NCBI RefSeq assembly: GCF_020379485.1
Contig: NC_063437.1
Coordinates: 14,347,726-14,411,725 of the forward strand
Reading direction: 5' to 3'
DNA length: 64,000 bases
Source: Brassica napus
Lineage: Eukaryota; Streptophyta; Magnoliopsida; Brassicales; Brassicaceae
Shown one piece after another: positions 1 to 11,330 of this stretch (position 1 is its first letter; every line of letters starts with the position of its first letter). Under the pieces are notes generated by a model that saw only the letters and a list, made by a program, of their open reading frames with translations, was not told the DNA's origin and did not search any database. The translations under genes were made by a program, and so were the position numbers.

Positions 1-537
1 ACATTAATATGAAAATTATATATTTAAAACATTTATAATAATATCAAACACATTTATAAAATGTAAAATTATCCGCACGGATAATGAATGTTAAATCCAT
101 TACGAGAAGTAGTTAAATTGTTTAAAATATGCTTGTGGGTTAAATGGAATTTATACATTCAATTAGTTGAATACAAAAAATATGGAACATGTAGCGACAT
201 ATGCTGAAATGGGAGTGGAGAAAATGGTGAGATAGTGAAAAGCACACACATAGATGATTATTCATTTGGGAGTTGGTGAAAACTTATTTCATGATCTATG
301 TAATCTGGCGTCATTAATGACAATACTTATCTTTGATTTTAAAGTAAAACAGCTAGGCGACAGATGTAGATTTGACTCACTGTTAATGTTTAATCCTCAT
401 ACGTCACCTCAATCTAGCACGTCTAGGTTCCAAGTCTGGGTCAGGCGGAATTTATTTAAAAAAATAAGAACAGAGGTTATATAGAAAAAGTAAGATACGG
501 ATTCACTCGTGTACTTGTGATTTTCGAAAACACAAAA
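1..537. other. Upstream region of the TauE/SafE gene, no gene seen
   Basis: AT-rich DNA before the first coding exon of the exporter gene. The only open stretch (254-484) is short, has no recognisable domain and ends just before the real start codon, so I treat it as chance. The promoter and 5' UTR of the downstream gene should lie here, but I see no clear TATA box. Confidence 0.5.
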
Positions 538-3142
538 ATGTCGGAACTGAGATGGAAGTGTCGGGGTCTGAGATCAGTGATCGTTCTCTTCACCAATTTC
601 GCTTTAGCTTTTGCCTTCGTTTCCGCTGAGAGGGGCTTTTTTTATTCCAAGGCGAGGGAAAGTGACGAACCACCCAGTTTCTTCCTGGATTTTCTATGGG
701 AACCTGATCAGACAGGTTATCATCATGTCTGGCCCGTAAGTAGTTTTTCTCTTTGATCTGATCCGGTTTTGATAAAAGAAAAATAAAAATAAAAATCATT
801 TTCCCCAGGAATTTGAGTTCAACTGGCAAATTGTTTTGGGCACACTCGTTGGATTCTTTGGAGCTGCGTTTGGTAGCGTAGGAGGTGTTGGTGGAGGTGG
901 CATTTTCGTACCTATGCTCAGTTTGATTATCGGCTTTGATCCTAAATCAGCAACAGCTTTGTCAAAATGTAAGAGTAACGTTATACTACCATTGCTTTAG
1001 AGCATCAGTTTTATATGGTTATTTTGATCATTTTCTTTTAATAGGCATGATCGTGGGAGCTTCTGTGTCAACTGTGTATTACAATCTTAGATTGAGGCAT
1101 CCTACGCTTGATATGCCAATCATCGACTACGATCTCGCGCTGTTGATCCAGCCCATGCTTATGCTTGGGATTAGCGTTGGTGTCGCTTTCAATGTCATGT
1201 TTCCAGATTGGATGGTCACAGTACTCCTCATAATCCTCTTTCTAGGTAAAAAAAATCCTCATAATCCTAAGAAATTTTACCAGTCATTCATTTTTTCTTT
1301 GTACTCTTTCCCATTGTAGAGAAATATTCACTAAATACGATAAGAAATCATTATTCATCATCATTTTTATAATTTTATTCTTTTCCATTCATTTTCTATA
1401 TGTTCCCAATGTTCATGTGATGGTTATCAGTTAGACCTGTTGTCTTTCTCCATCCGCAGTTAGACTTATTATATCTATGGGTATGCAGGTACATCAACAA
1501 AGGCGTTTTTGAAAGGTCGTGAGACTTGGAACAAGGAGACTATAGAGAAAATGGTACATCCCTAACTTTCATCAATTATTCTTTGAATATCCTTTCTATA
1601 ATATTGTTTTATAAGAACTTTCAATCTCTAATGCCTATCAAACTCTTTTGTGCTACAGGAAGCTGCTAAGCGTTTAGAGTCAGATGGTGAGTTGAGTTTG
1701 TGTTGTGTCAAACATGTTTCAGTGACAACCATATTACAACCTCTGTTTTTTTCTTCTTCTTTTTTTGGGTTAAACATAATCTACTTTTCACCAGGTGTAT
1801 CTGCCACAGAAGTGGAATATATGCCTCTTCCTGCAGCTCCGAGCACCAATCCTGGAAACAACAAGAAACGAGAAGTGAATTCTATTATCTTTACACTAGT
1901 GCTAGTTCTGTGTGATGTCAAGAGTTAATCCTAATTTACTGCAGGTAAGTATTATTGAGAATGTATACTGGAAGGAACTTGGACTTCTCGTTTTCGTCTG
2001 GATTGTTTTCCTGGCACTGCAGATAGCCAAGGTTAGTTAGTACACATTCATATGTATCATTTTGAGCATACTTTTACATGTTCAAACTTTATTCATGTTC
2101 TTTTCATGGAAACAGACAAATATGCCAACTTGTTCAGTTGGATATTGGGTCATAAACTTGTTACAGGTATAACATTCAGTTACATTTTTATTTTTATTAG
2201 TTAGCTGAGAGAACCATGTACACTGCTTACTTACATCTCTTCCGATTCATGCAGATTCCGGTTGCAGTTGGTGTATCAAGCTACGAGGCAGTAGCTTTGT
2301 ACCAGGGTAGAAGAATCATTGCATCTAATGGACAAGGAGACTCTAATTTTACCATTGGTCAGCTTATTCTTTACTGTTCATTTGGCGTATTGGCGGGTGT
2401 AGTCGGTGGGTTACTTGGTTTAGGCGGAGGTTTCATCATGGGACCATTGTTTCTTGAGCTCGGTGTCCCTCCACAGGTGTGTGAATTTATCATATTCGAG
2501 AATCACTTTTTCTTGTATCACTAGATCTCTACTTTTTATTATTGCAGGTCTCAAGTGCCACAGCGACTTTTGCAATGACTTTCTCTTCATCCATGTCTGT
2601 TGTAGAATACTATCTTCTCAAACGATTCCCTATTCCATATGGTGAGTTTATATGTTACATCATGTTTGGTAAGACTGTTTTTCTTACCTCGGGATGTCTA
2701 CTTTTATGTCTGTGTAGCTCTGTATCTTGTGGGAGTGGCAACAATTGCAGCTTTGGTTGGACAACATGTAGTCAGAAGACTGATAGCAGTCCTCGGCCGA
2801 GCATCCCTCATCATTTTCATCCTCGCCTCCACGATTTTTATCAGCGCCATATCACTTGGTACATGACCTCCCTCGCTCACCAAAAACTATTTCTTTGAAT
2901 TTCAGCACTTTTAATTTGTTCTGCTTTAACATAGATTTACTTTGTTTCGTGAGTTGGTGTTTATCTATCAAAATGGATAGGATAGATACCTTGCGCAGCT
3001 AGTGACGGAATTTTTAATCACCTTGAGTAGATGTGTAATGTTATATTTGTTATTAGGTGGCGTGGGAATAGTGAACATGATGGGCAAGTTACAACGGCAC
3101 GAGTACATGGGTTTTGAAAACCTCTGCAAGTACAGTGGTTAA
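538..3142 (+). CDS. Sulfite exporter TauE/SafE family protein (12 exons)
   Basis: Polytopic membrane protein of the TauE/SafE family, which moves sulfur-containing or other organic anions across membranes; the plant substrate is not established. Exons: 538-735, 809-968, 1045-1245, 1489-1553, 1659-1686, 1795-1874, 1945-2031, 2116-2166, 2255-2476, 2548-2641, 2718-2858, 3057-3142. All introns are GT-AG and the exons sum to 1413 nt, giving 470 residues. The N-terminus is a hydrophobic signal or anchor ([16 protein letters not shown]). Two glycine-rich family repeats are visible: [19 protein letters not shown] in exon 2 and [17 protein letters not shown] in exon 9, the paired half-repeats expected for this fold. 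A charged, serine/proline-rich cytosolic loop is encoded by exons 4-6. The closest relative I recall is Arabidopsis At2g25737, of similar length. The start is the first ATG followed by the signal-like segment. Confidence 0.92.
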
Positions 3143-4093
3143 GGTTTAACAATCTGGATAATGTCAAAGAAAATATCTCGGATTTTTTACCTATTTTTAA
3201 CTGAAGCCAAGTCGTCTCTACTCGGTAAAGTATAGCTTGTAAAAGTTCTCATTCTTGATGGCAAGATTTATTGTCTTTCCATGTTTGTGGCTATTTCTTT
3301 AGTCTAGAGACTATTCCGCTTGTTCGCTATTTGTTCTAAATATGTTTTTCTAAAATAGTTATGTAAGGCATCTCCAACATCATTAAAAATGCTTCAATGG
3401 TACTATATTTTCAGTCTATAATAAAATGAAAAATATGATTACTCCAATATAAAGTTTTTTTCACCATTCTATTTTCTATTCTAAAATAGAGTATCACTGG
3501 GACAAACTCAAACCCATAAGAAATAAAGGTTGAGAATGGCTACATGTGATTCGCGGTTTTCATTGCGGAATTTACAAAACCGTATTTCATTTACCATTCA
3601 CAATTTTTGTTAAGGAAGTGCGGTTTTCAAGAGAAAAAAATACGAAAACCGCAAATACAATTTTTATGTTGTAAAGTGGTTGACAACAGCGCAAAACCGC
3701 TACGCATCAGATAGCTAGCGTTATTTAAAAAACGCACTCCAACAGTATAAAAACTTAGGTAATGAATGGAGCCAGCGTTTTTAGAAAAAGCGGGACGTAT
3801 TTGTTAATGATGTGACAGAATTCTGAAAGTGTCACCAATCAAGAAAATTGTAATTGTTATAGCGGTTTTGGTCAAAAAACGCTTTCACAAAACTATTTTT
3901 TTGTTTGTTCAGGTTTTAACGAATAACGCAAAAGCACTACTTATGGTGCGGTATATATGTCAGAATAACGCACTTTGACCATCTATTATTTAAAATAAAA
4001 GTATTTTGATTTTTGATAAAATCTTATAATATTTTTTTATCAGCTATAAATCCCATAGACGTTTCTAATAATAATAATTACATCAATGATTTA
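3143..4093. other. Intergenic DNA with MITE-like and GCGGTTTT-rich repeats
   Basis: No gene. About 3366-3510 resembles a common Brassicaceae MITE-like repeat: it begins with a GCATCTCCAAC motif and holds alternating TCTATTTT/AAAATAGA pieces. About 3550-3960 is rich in GCGGTTTT and AAAACCGC words. A similar block occurs at 10381-10620. I could not place exact ends or target duplications for either. Confidence 0.4.
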
Positions 4094-4151
4094 GGGTCCG
4101 AATGGTGACGGCGGAATTGTTAAAATAAGCGGTACGGAATTTAAGTGCGGT

Positions 4152-4312
4152 ACGGTACAACAGCGGTTCGTGCGTTATGCGGGAGAAGTACGGTACGGTA
4201 CAACAGCGGTTCGTGCGTTATGCGGGACAAGTGCGGTTTTGATAGAAAAGTAGTGCGGTTTTGATAGAAAAATTAGAGCGGTTTGATAAAAAAAATAGTG
4301 CGGTTTTGATAT
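4152..4312 (+). repeat. Tandem subterminal repeats
   Basis: Two adjacent copies of a roughly 40-bp unit (ACGGTACAACAGCGGTTCG, then TGCGTTATGCGGGA) span about 4152-4231. Four copies of a 20-27 bp unit containing GCGGTTTTGATA follow to 4312. Subterminal repeats of this kind are typical transposase-binding regions of class II elements. Diverged inverted counterparts lie near 11185-11260. Confidence 0.6.
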
Positions 4313-4328
4313 AAAAAACAGAAAACAA

Positions 4329-7300
4329 GTGTGATATGATAGTGTGATTACTGTGGATCCTAATGGGAGGAGCGGTGGTTTAGCTCTTTTTTATTATAAT
4401 GAGTATCAGGTGAAGATTTTATATTCTAGCAATAGAATGATAGATATTGAGGCGGTGGTTAAAGGAAAACAAGTCTTTCTTACTTTTGTTTATGGGGATC
4501 CGGTGCCAAAACTAAGAGAACAAGTATGGGAGAGACTAACCCGATTTGGTTTGGCAAGATCAGAACCTTGGTTTATTATTGGGGATCTAAATGAAATTAC
4601 TGGGAATCATGAAAAGGATGGGGGTTCTCTTCGTTGTGCTACTTCATTTATCCCGTTCAATAATATGATAAGGAATAGTGGTTTACTAGAATTTCCGGCT
4701 CGAGGAAATACAATGTCTTGGCAAGGAAGAAGGGGCAAAGGGAAAGGAGCAGTGACGATCAGATGTCGTTTGGATCGAGCTTTGGCAAATGAGGAATGGC
4801 ATACGCTTTTCCCATGTTCTTATACAGAGTATCTAAAGATGGTGGGATCTGACCATCGCCCAGTGTTGGCTTTCTTAGAGGATAAATTTATAAAGAAAAG
4901 AAGGGGGCAATTTAGATTTGACAAAAGATGGATTGGCCAAGAGGGTCTTATGGAGTCGATTGTAACAGGCTGGACGGGGAGTCAGGAAGGACAACTAGGA
5001 GATCTTGTTACCAAAATTACTAATTGTCGCCATGAAATATCTACTTGGCGTAAAGATAATCAACCATATGGAAAAGATAAAATACAGAAGCTTCAACAGG
5101 CACTTGAAGACGTGCAAATGGATAATAATCGGTCTCAAGAGGAGATTATTGAGGTTTCTAGGAAATTGCAGGAGGCTTATAAGGATGAGGAGGAATATTG
5201 GCACCAGAAAAGCAGGAATATGTGGTACTCATCTGGAGATCTAAATACTAAATTTTATCATGCTTTGACGAAGCAGCGTAGGGTTCGTAACAAAATAGTG
5301 GGTCTTCATGATGAAACAGGTAACTGGATAACAGATGAGAAAGGGGTTGAGAAGGTGGCGGTTGATTACTTTGAGAGTCTGTTTACGACCACGGATCCAA
5401 CGGAATTTGATAGTTTTTTGGAGGAGATAGTACCATCTATTTCTCCCCGAATGAATCAAAATTTGCTGCGAATGGCAACGGAGGAAGAGGTCCGACAAGC
5501 TTTATTTATGATGCATCCAGAGAAAGCGCCAGGACCGGACGGGATGACAGCTCTTTTTTTTCAGCACTCATGGCATATAATTAAGAGGGATGTGGTTGAG
5601 CTGGTGAACAATTTTCTTCTCACAGGAAATATGGATCAACGTTTAAATATGACTAATATTTGTATGATTCCGAAAGTAGAGAGACCCACAAGGATGACGG
5701 AATTACGGCCGATAAGCCTTTGTAATGTTGGTTATAAGATTATCTCGAAGGTTTTATGTCAACGATTGAAAATTTGCCTACCAAGACTGATTTCGGAGAC
5801 ACAATCGGCATTTGTGGCGGGTAGGTTAATATCGGATAATATACTTATCGCGCAGGAAATGTTTCATGGACTGAGGACAAATAAGTCATGTCAGAACAAA
5901 TTTATGGCAATCAAAACGGATATGAGTAAGGCATATGATAGGATTGAGTGGAAATTCATTGTGGCACTTTTACACAGAATGGGATTTGATCCTCGATGGG
6001 TTAATTTGATGCTGGAATGTATCTCTTCGGTCCAATATAGGGTACTTATCAATGGGCAGCCACAGGGACTTATTATTCCTCAACGAGGTCTACGGCAGGG
6101 GGATCCTCTGTCTCCGTATTTATTCATTATGTGCACTGAGGCATTAATAGCGAATATTAAGAGGGCAGAGAGAGAGAAACAACTTACTGGTTTAAAGGTG
6201 GCGCGAGCGTGTCCAGCAATCTCTCATTTGCTATTTGCAGATGATAGTCTATTCTTTTGTAAGGCAAACAAGGAGGAGTGTCAAACTATTCTTAGGATTT
6301 TACAGGAATATGAGGCTGTCTCAGGGCAACAAATTAATTTCCAGAAGTCCTCAATTCAATTTGGGCATAAGATTGAAGAATCAATTCGTCAAGAGTTGAG
6401 AGATATTCTGGGAATCCAAAACATAGGAGGCATGGGATCCTATTTGGGGTTGCCAGAAAGTCTTGGAGGGTCTAAGGTACAGGTTTTTGGTTTTGTTCAG
6501 GAACGTTTGAATAATAGGGTTAATGGATGGACATTCCGATTTTTTACTAAAGGAGGAAAAGAGGTAATTATTAAATCGGTGGTGACGGCTTTGCCCAATC
6601 ATGTTATGTCTGTTTATCGGTTACCGAAGACTACAGTTCAAAAATTAACAAGCGCAGTTGCTCGGTTTTGGTGGAGCCCAGGAGGAAGTTCTAAAGGTAT
6701 GCATTGGAAATCATGGGATAAATTATGTGAAACCAAAGATAACGGTGGGTTAGGTTTCAAGGATCTTATGGATTTTAATACGGCAATGCTTGGAAAGCAA
6801 CTATGGAGACTGATGGAAAAACCAAATACTCTATTCTCAAGAGTCTTCAAAGGACGGTATTACAGGAATGCTTCACCCCTGGAACCGATTCGTTCTTCTT
6901 CTCCGTCATATGGCTGGAGGAGTATCATTTCTGCTAGATCTCTGGTTTGTAAAGGACTAATTAAACGGGTGGGAACAGGTTCGTCTATCTCTGTATGGAA
7001 TGATCCTTGGATCCCAGCCACTCGCCCGAGACCAGCAACCAAAAATTTCCCCAACTTTTATCCGGACCTTACAGTGGATTCCCTCATAAATTCGGAATCT
7101 CGCTCATGGAATTTACAGGTAATTAGGACTCTTGTGGATCCTGCGGATGCGAAAATAATTGAAAGTATTCCTTTAAGTAGGAATCAGTTTGAGGATAGGA
7201 ATGGATGGCATTTTACTAAAACTGGAAAATATTCAGTCCAATCAGGCTATCAAGTGGAACGGATTTATCCGGATAAGGAAAAACCACCAGTTTTTTATGG

Positions 7301-8291
7301 CCCTACAGTGGATATACTTAAAGCTTTCTGTTAGAAAGTTCGGTGTCCCCCAAAAATAAGGCATTTTTTATGGCAACTTCTCTCAGGATGTATATCGGTA
7401 ATGAAAAACCTCAAGGCAAGAGGGATAAATGGAGATACATTTTGTGCTCGATGCGGAGAGCCTGAAGAATCAATTAACCATGTATTTTTTGAATGTCCAC
7501 CGGCACGCCAAGTGTGGGCATTATCCAAGATTCCGTCAGCTCCGAATTTTTTTCCTACTTCTTCATTGTTTGCTAATATGGATCATCTATTTTGGAGAGT
7601 CCGGCCAAAGATGGATGATCATCAGTTTGCATGGATTCTATGGTATATTTGGAAAGCTCGAAATAACAAAGTTTTCAGTAATTTGGATATGGATCCGAGG
7701 GATACTCTTCAATTAGCTGAAATAGAATCATCACTTTGGGCAGAAGCACAGGTGGGAAATGACCCAACGAGAGGGCTTTCGGTACCGATCAATGTTCCCC
7801 TAGTGACACAAGGTCGATGGTGTTTTATGGATGGTTCATGGAAGGATAAGGATACGTTCTCAGGACAAGGCTGGTATAGTACTTTACCAGGGTTTGATGG
7901 GCTGCTAGGGGCAAGGAATGTAAGGGCATGTCTTTCACCCCTTCATTCGGAGATAGAGGCGTTGATTTGGGCAATGGAATGTATGAAGAATTTAAGACAG
8001 TTTCAGGTAACGTTTGCAACGGATTGTTCTCAATTGGTGAAGATGGTTTCGGAACCAGAAGAATGGCCAGCATTCGAAAGCTATTTGGAGGACATAAAGC
8101 TTCTCAAAGGAAGTTTCCTCAACTCTGATATAGTTCATGTACCTCGGACAGCGAATCTTCGGGCAGATAGTCTAGCACGCAGTGCTAGGAAACAATCGTC
8201 CTTTGTCGTTCACATGGATGCGGAGTTACCGATTTGGTTTACAGAGTCATCATGAGTCTGTAAATTCTTTGCTGTCAAAAAAAAAAAAAAA
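4329..8291 (+). mobile_element. 5'-truncated LINE (non-LTR retrotransposon) with RNase H domain
   Basis: Both boundaries are fixed by a perfect 16-bp target-site duplication, AAAAAACAGAAAACAA, at 4313-4328 and 8292-8307. The right copy directly follows the poly(A) tail that starts near 8276. The element begins inside the endonuclease domain, so ORF1, the 5' UTR and the start of ORF2 are missing, as expected from incomplete target-primed reverse transcription. It landed in the GCGGTTTTGAT tandem repeats of the older surrounding element. Confidence 0.92.
4344..8255 (+). pseudogene. LINE ORF2 remnant: endonuclease (partial), reverse transcriptase, zinc-binding RT region, RNase H
   Basis: One reading frame from 4344 to 8255, interrupted by a single in-frame TAG at 7332-7334; the frame is otherwise unbroken. 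The N-terminal part of the EEP endonuclease is absent, but GDLNEI and the catalytic SDHRPV near codon 168 remain. The reverse transcriptase follows, with its FADD active site near codon 631. The zinc-binding RT-associated region contains the stop and continues with CARCGEPEESINHVFFEC. A C-terminal RNase H keeps the acidic residues in FMDGSW, HSEIEAL, ATDCSQ and RADSLAR. There is no real start codon: the apparent GTG start is only the point of truncation. The copy is therefore dead, through both truncation and the nonsense codon, although the RT and RNase H catalytic residues look preserved. Confidence 0.9.
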
Positions 8292-8307
8292 AAAAAACAG
8301 AAAACAA

Positions 8308-8702
8308 ATATATTTAAGACAATAACAATTAAATGTATTTGTTTAGTGATAAATAAAAAATTCTAAATATAATTTTAGTAAAAAAATCTGATTGTAATTT
8401 ATGTATTTTATATAAATTATTTATCAAAATAGTCCTGTTAATAAATTATTTTTACTAATTATAAATAAATAAAAAATTATTTATTTTATATGATGCATAG
8501 TTGTACTAAACAATAAGGAATAAATTCAATTTTATTAAAAAATTAATACCATTTTCAAATTTACTTTATAAAAATAACTATTTTCATAAATACGTCAATT
8601 TTGCAAGAAAAAAATTAAACTAACATTCCTAAATCATTTATAAATATTTTATAAAATTTTAGTAACCTAACTCCACCGTTAAGTGCTAACTTTTAAACAA
8701 TA
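8308..8702. other. AT-rich DNA, no gene seen
   Basis: Simple AT-rich sequence between the LINE and the first Helitron. It is presumably interior sequence of the older element that both inserted into. Confidence 0.4.
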
Positions 8703-10062
8703 CTAGATTTTGACCCGCGCAGGCGCGCGGGTGTATATTTTGAAAAATATGTTGATATTTGTTTTTCATGTAATTATTAGGATTTGGAAAAATGAATTCG
8801 AAGAACATAACCGATACCGATCCAAAGATATAGTACCAAACCCAAACATAAATTGATTAAATATTCTAATTATTCAAAATTTTGTTATTTAGAGAACCGA
8901 ATCTGATCCGAACCGAAGTATTTAGGTATCCGAATTTATCTAAAAATAGATTTATATACTTATATATATTAATTATTTTTAGATTTAACGTATATAAAAC
9001 ATCAAAAATGATACTTTTAAATTGGTTTAAATACTTGAAAATATATATAGATAGTCAAAAGTAAATATCTGAAATAGTTAAAGTATACTCAAATCACCAA
9101 AAATACTTAAAATAATTATTGATTTCGTATCCAAAATTTTAAATCAAGCCAATTGATATGTTAAGTTTAAGTATTATGACATATGTTATTCAAATTTATA
9201 CGTAATATATTATTTTATTTATACATTTTGAGAAATTTAAAATATATAATGATTTAAGACTTTAAAAATAATTTAAATTAGTTATCCAAACCCAAACCAA
9301 ACCCGCAAAGATCCAAATCGAACTCAAACCAAAATTTAGAAACATTCTAATAAGGCTGAAATCTTTGATCCCGAAAACCCAAAATACAAACCGATCTGAA
9401 CTAAACCCGTATGGATATCCAAAAGCCCATCCCTAGTCATTATTATATATCGTATTTTATCATCATATAATTAATCGTATTTTATATGTACCATCATATA
9501 AGTAATCATATAATTAATAGTATTTTATACATACCATCATATAAATAATTACATATATTATATTTTTAAAACTTAATATGAAATATGAAAACCATAATTT
9601 GAGTTGGTATTTCAAATTGGGCTTTGTATTATATTTTTCTTATATATATTGACAATATTTTTTTATAATGGTTATTGAAAAATAGTTTAGTAAAAATCCA
9701 TTTTTGAATATATGTATATTTTTGAATCAATTTTTGATATAAATCAAATTTGAATTATTATTTTGATTTGAAATATGTATATAAAGTTTAAATTTTGTTT
9801 TATGTTTAGTTTAGAAAATTTTTTTTCAGGGAATTAGATTGATCCATTTTGGTATATTTTAAAAATGGCATAGATAACTTTCAATTTTTTAAAAAAACAT
9901 AAGCCCATTACTTTTTTTCTTAATACTACTATCCTTGTTTTCAAACAAAAATATTTTTTTTTTAAAGACTGCAATCCATGTTTCCAAACACTCCAAATTT
10001 TTAAAAGTCCTATTCAAGTGTCCAAACACTCCAATTTTGTACTTGAGTTTTAATAAGATAGA
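8703..10062 (-). mobile_element. Non-autonomous Helitron
   Basis: On the minus strand the element begins TCTATCTTATTAAAACTCAA (5' end at 10062) and ends CTAG (at 8703). Just inside the 3' end is a perfect 8-bp-stem, 4-nt-loop GC hairpin (ACCCGCGC/GCGCGGGT, 8713-8732), the classic Helitron 3' signal. Flanking bases are A on the left and T on the right, as expected for insertion at AT without target duplication. There is no Rep/helicase ORF. The interior is AT-rich with runs of CCGAAC-type words. Confidence 0.82.
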
Positions 10063-11180
10063 TTCTCTCGTTTCCGTTTAATTGTTATTGTCGATTTTAA
10101 TATTGTGAATGATTTTTTATAGTTTGTTATTAATTAATAAAAAAAAGAAATTCATAATATTTTGACAACTCTTGTTAGTATTAAAATCAAATAGCATACC
10201 CATAGTTACGTATTGTTTTCAAACTCTCTTTATATCATTAGTTATTTTTATTGATAGTAGAGATTCTTTTTAATCCATTTAAAACGAAATAACAAATGAA
10301 GACTGAATTTGGCAAAATAAATAAATAACAAATGAAGAGAAAATAAATGAAATACACAAAAACACACAGTATTTACTGTGTAAAAGGCGGAATTCTACAA
10401 ATCCGCTGGGTAATTGGTGAGGGACTACGGAAAAGCGGTCCAAAGGGTAATAACTTCCCAAAATAAAAACGCACACATGTACTTTTTCTTTTTTTAAGAA
10501 AACCGCAAGTTACAGAAAAAGCTTGATTGGTAAATGAAAGTGGTTTTCGAAAACCGCAAATTACATATAAAATGTTGATTGGTAAACAAAAGTGGTTTTC
10601 GAAAAACGTCTTTCAATTACACACTACTTTAATTTCCTTTTCTTCATAACTCATTTTAAACAATAAATCTTTTCTTTATTTCAAAAAAATGAAAATAGAG
10701 AAATTAATTATACAAATAAATCTATCCAAATAGCATTAATTTATTTATTTTCATATATTTTTACATGTTTTTGTTTTAATCAACTATTTATTTTGTATTG
10801 CAAAATATTTTCACCAATATTAAGGATGATTGGTTGAACTGTAACTGTAGAAATTTATTGTAAAATTTAAGCTGGAATTTTTTTTGATTTAATTATAAGT
10901 AATGTAGCTTTAAAATTGATTACTACAATAATATATTTCTATAATAAAAAAATAGAGTTTTAGAAAATGAGACTTTTACAGCCATTTTATTATTTTTTGC
11001 AGTAGTTAAAAAAAACAAGATAAAACATAATTAGTGATTTATCGTGTCGGGCCATGCCTCTTTCTGACCTGATAACTAGTATCGCCTCCCTGCTTCATAT
11101 CGATCTATTATGCGCATTTGCATTTAGCATTGGGCGCCCGGTGCCACGAAATGATTGAGATCAGTATTTATTTTATATTA
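10063..11180. other. GCGGTTTT/AAAACCGC-rich repeat block, no gene
   Basis: Interior of the putative large class II element. Between 10381 and 10620 are two similar pieces built on GTGGTTTTCGAAAACCGCAA, a short palindrome, spaced about 60 bp apart. No coding potential was recognised. The short open stretch at 10279-10476 runs antisense through the repeats. Confidence 0.4.
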
Positions 11181-11330
11181 TTTCAATCAAAACCGCACAA
11201 CTTTTTATTAAAACCACACTAGTTTTTAATGAAATCCGCATTTATCCTGCAAAACGCATGAACCGCAGTTGGATCGTACCGCAATTCAATTCCGTCTTGC
11301 TTAAAGATGGTCTAACGTTAGGACAACCAA

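Larger units (their letters stand above)
4094..11330. mobile_element. Probable large degenerate class II element with inverted GCGGT-rich ends, carrying nested insertions
   Basis: The left end begins with GGGTCCGAATGGTGACGG directly after a TTA, very like the 5' end of the two MITEs at 16244 and 47870. The left 200 bp (GCGGTACGG, ACAGCGGTTCGTGCG, then repeated GCGGTTTTGAT) reappear as a diverged reverse complement at about 11185-11330 (ATCAAAACCGC, CGCATGAACCGCAGT, CGTACCGCAATT). This supports one element with inverted subterminal repeats. A LINE (4329-8291) and a Helitron (8703-10062) inserted into it later. No transposase remnant was recognised, and the extreme right terminus does not match the left TIR well, so the right boundary and the unity of the element are inference. 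Confidence 0.35.
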
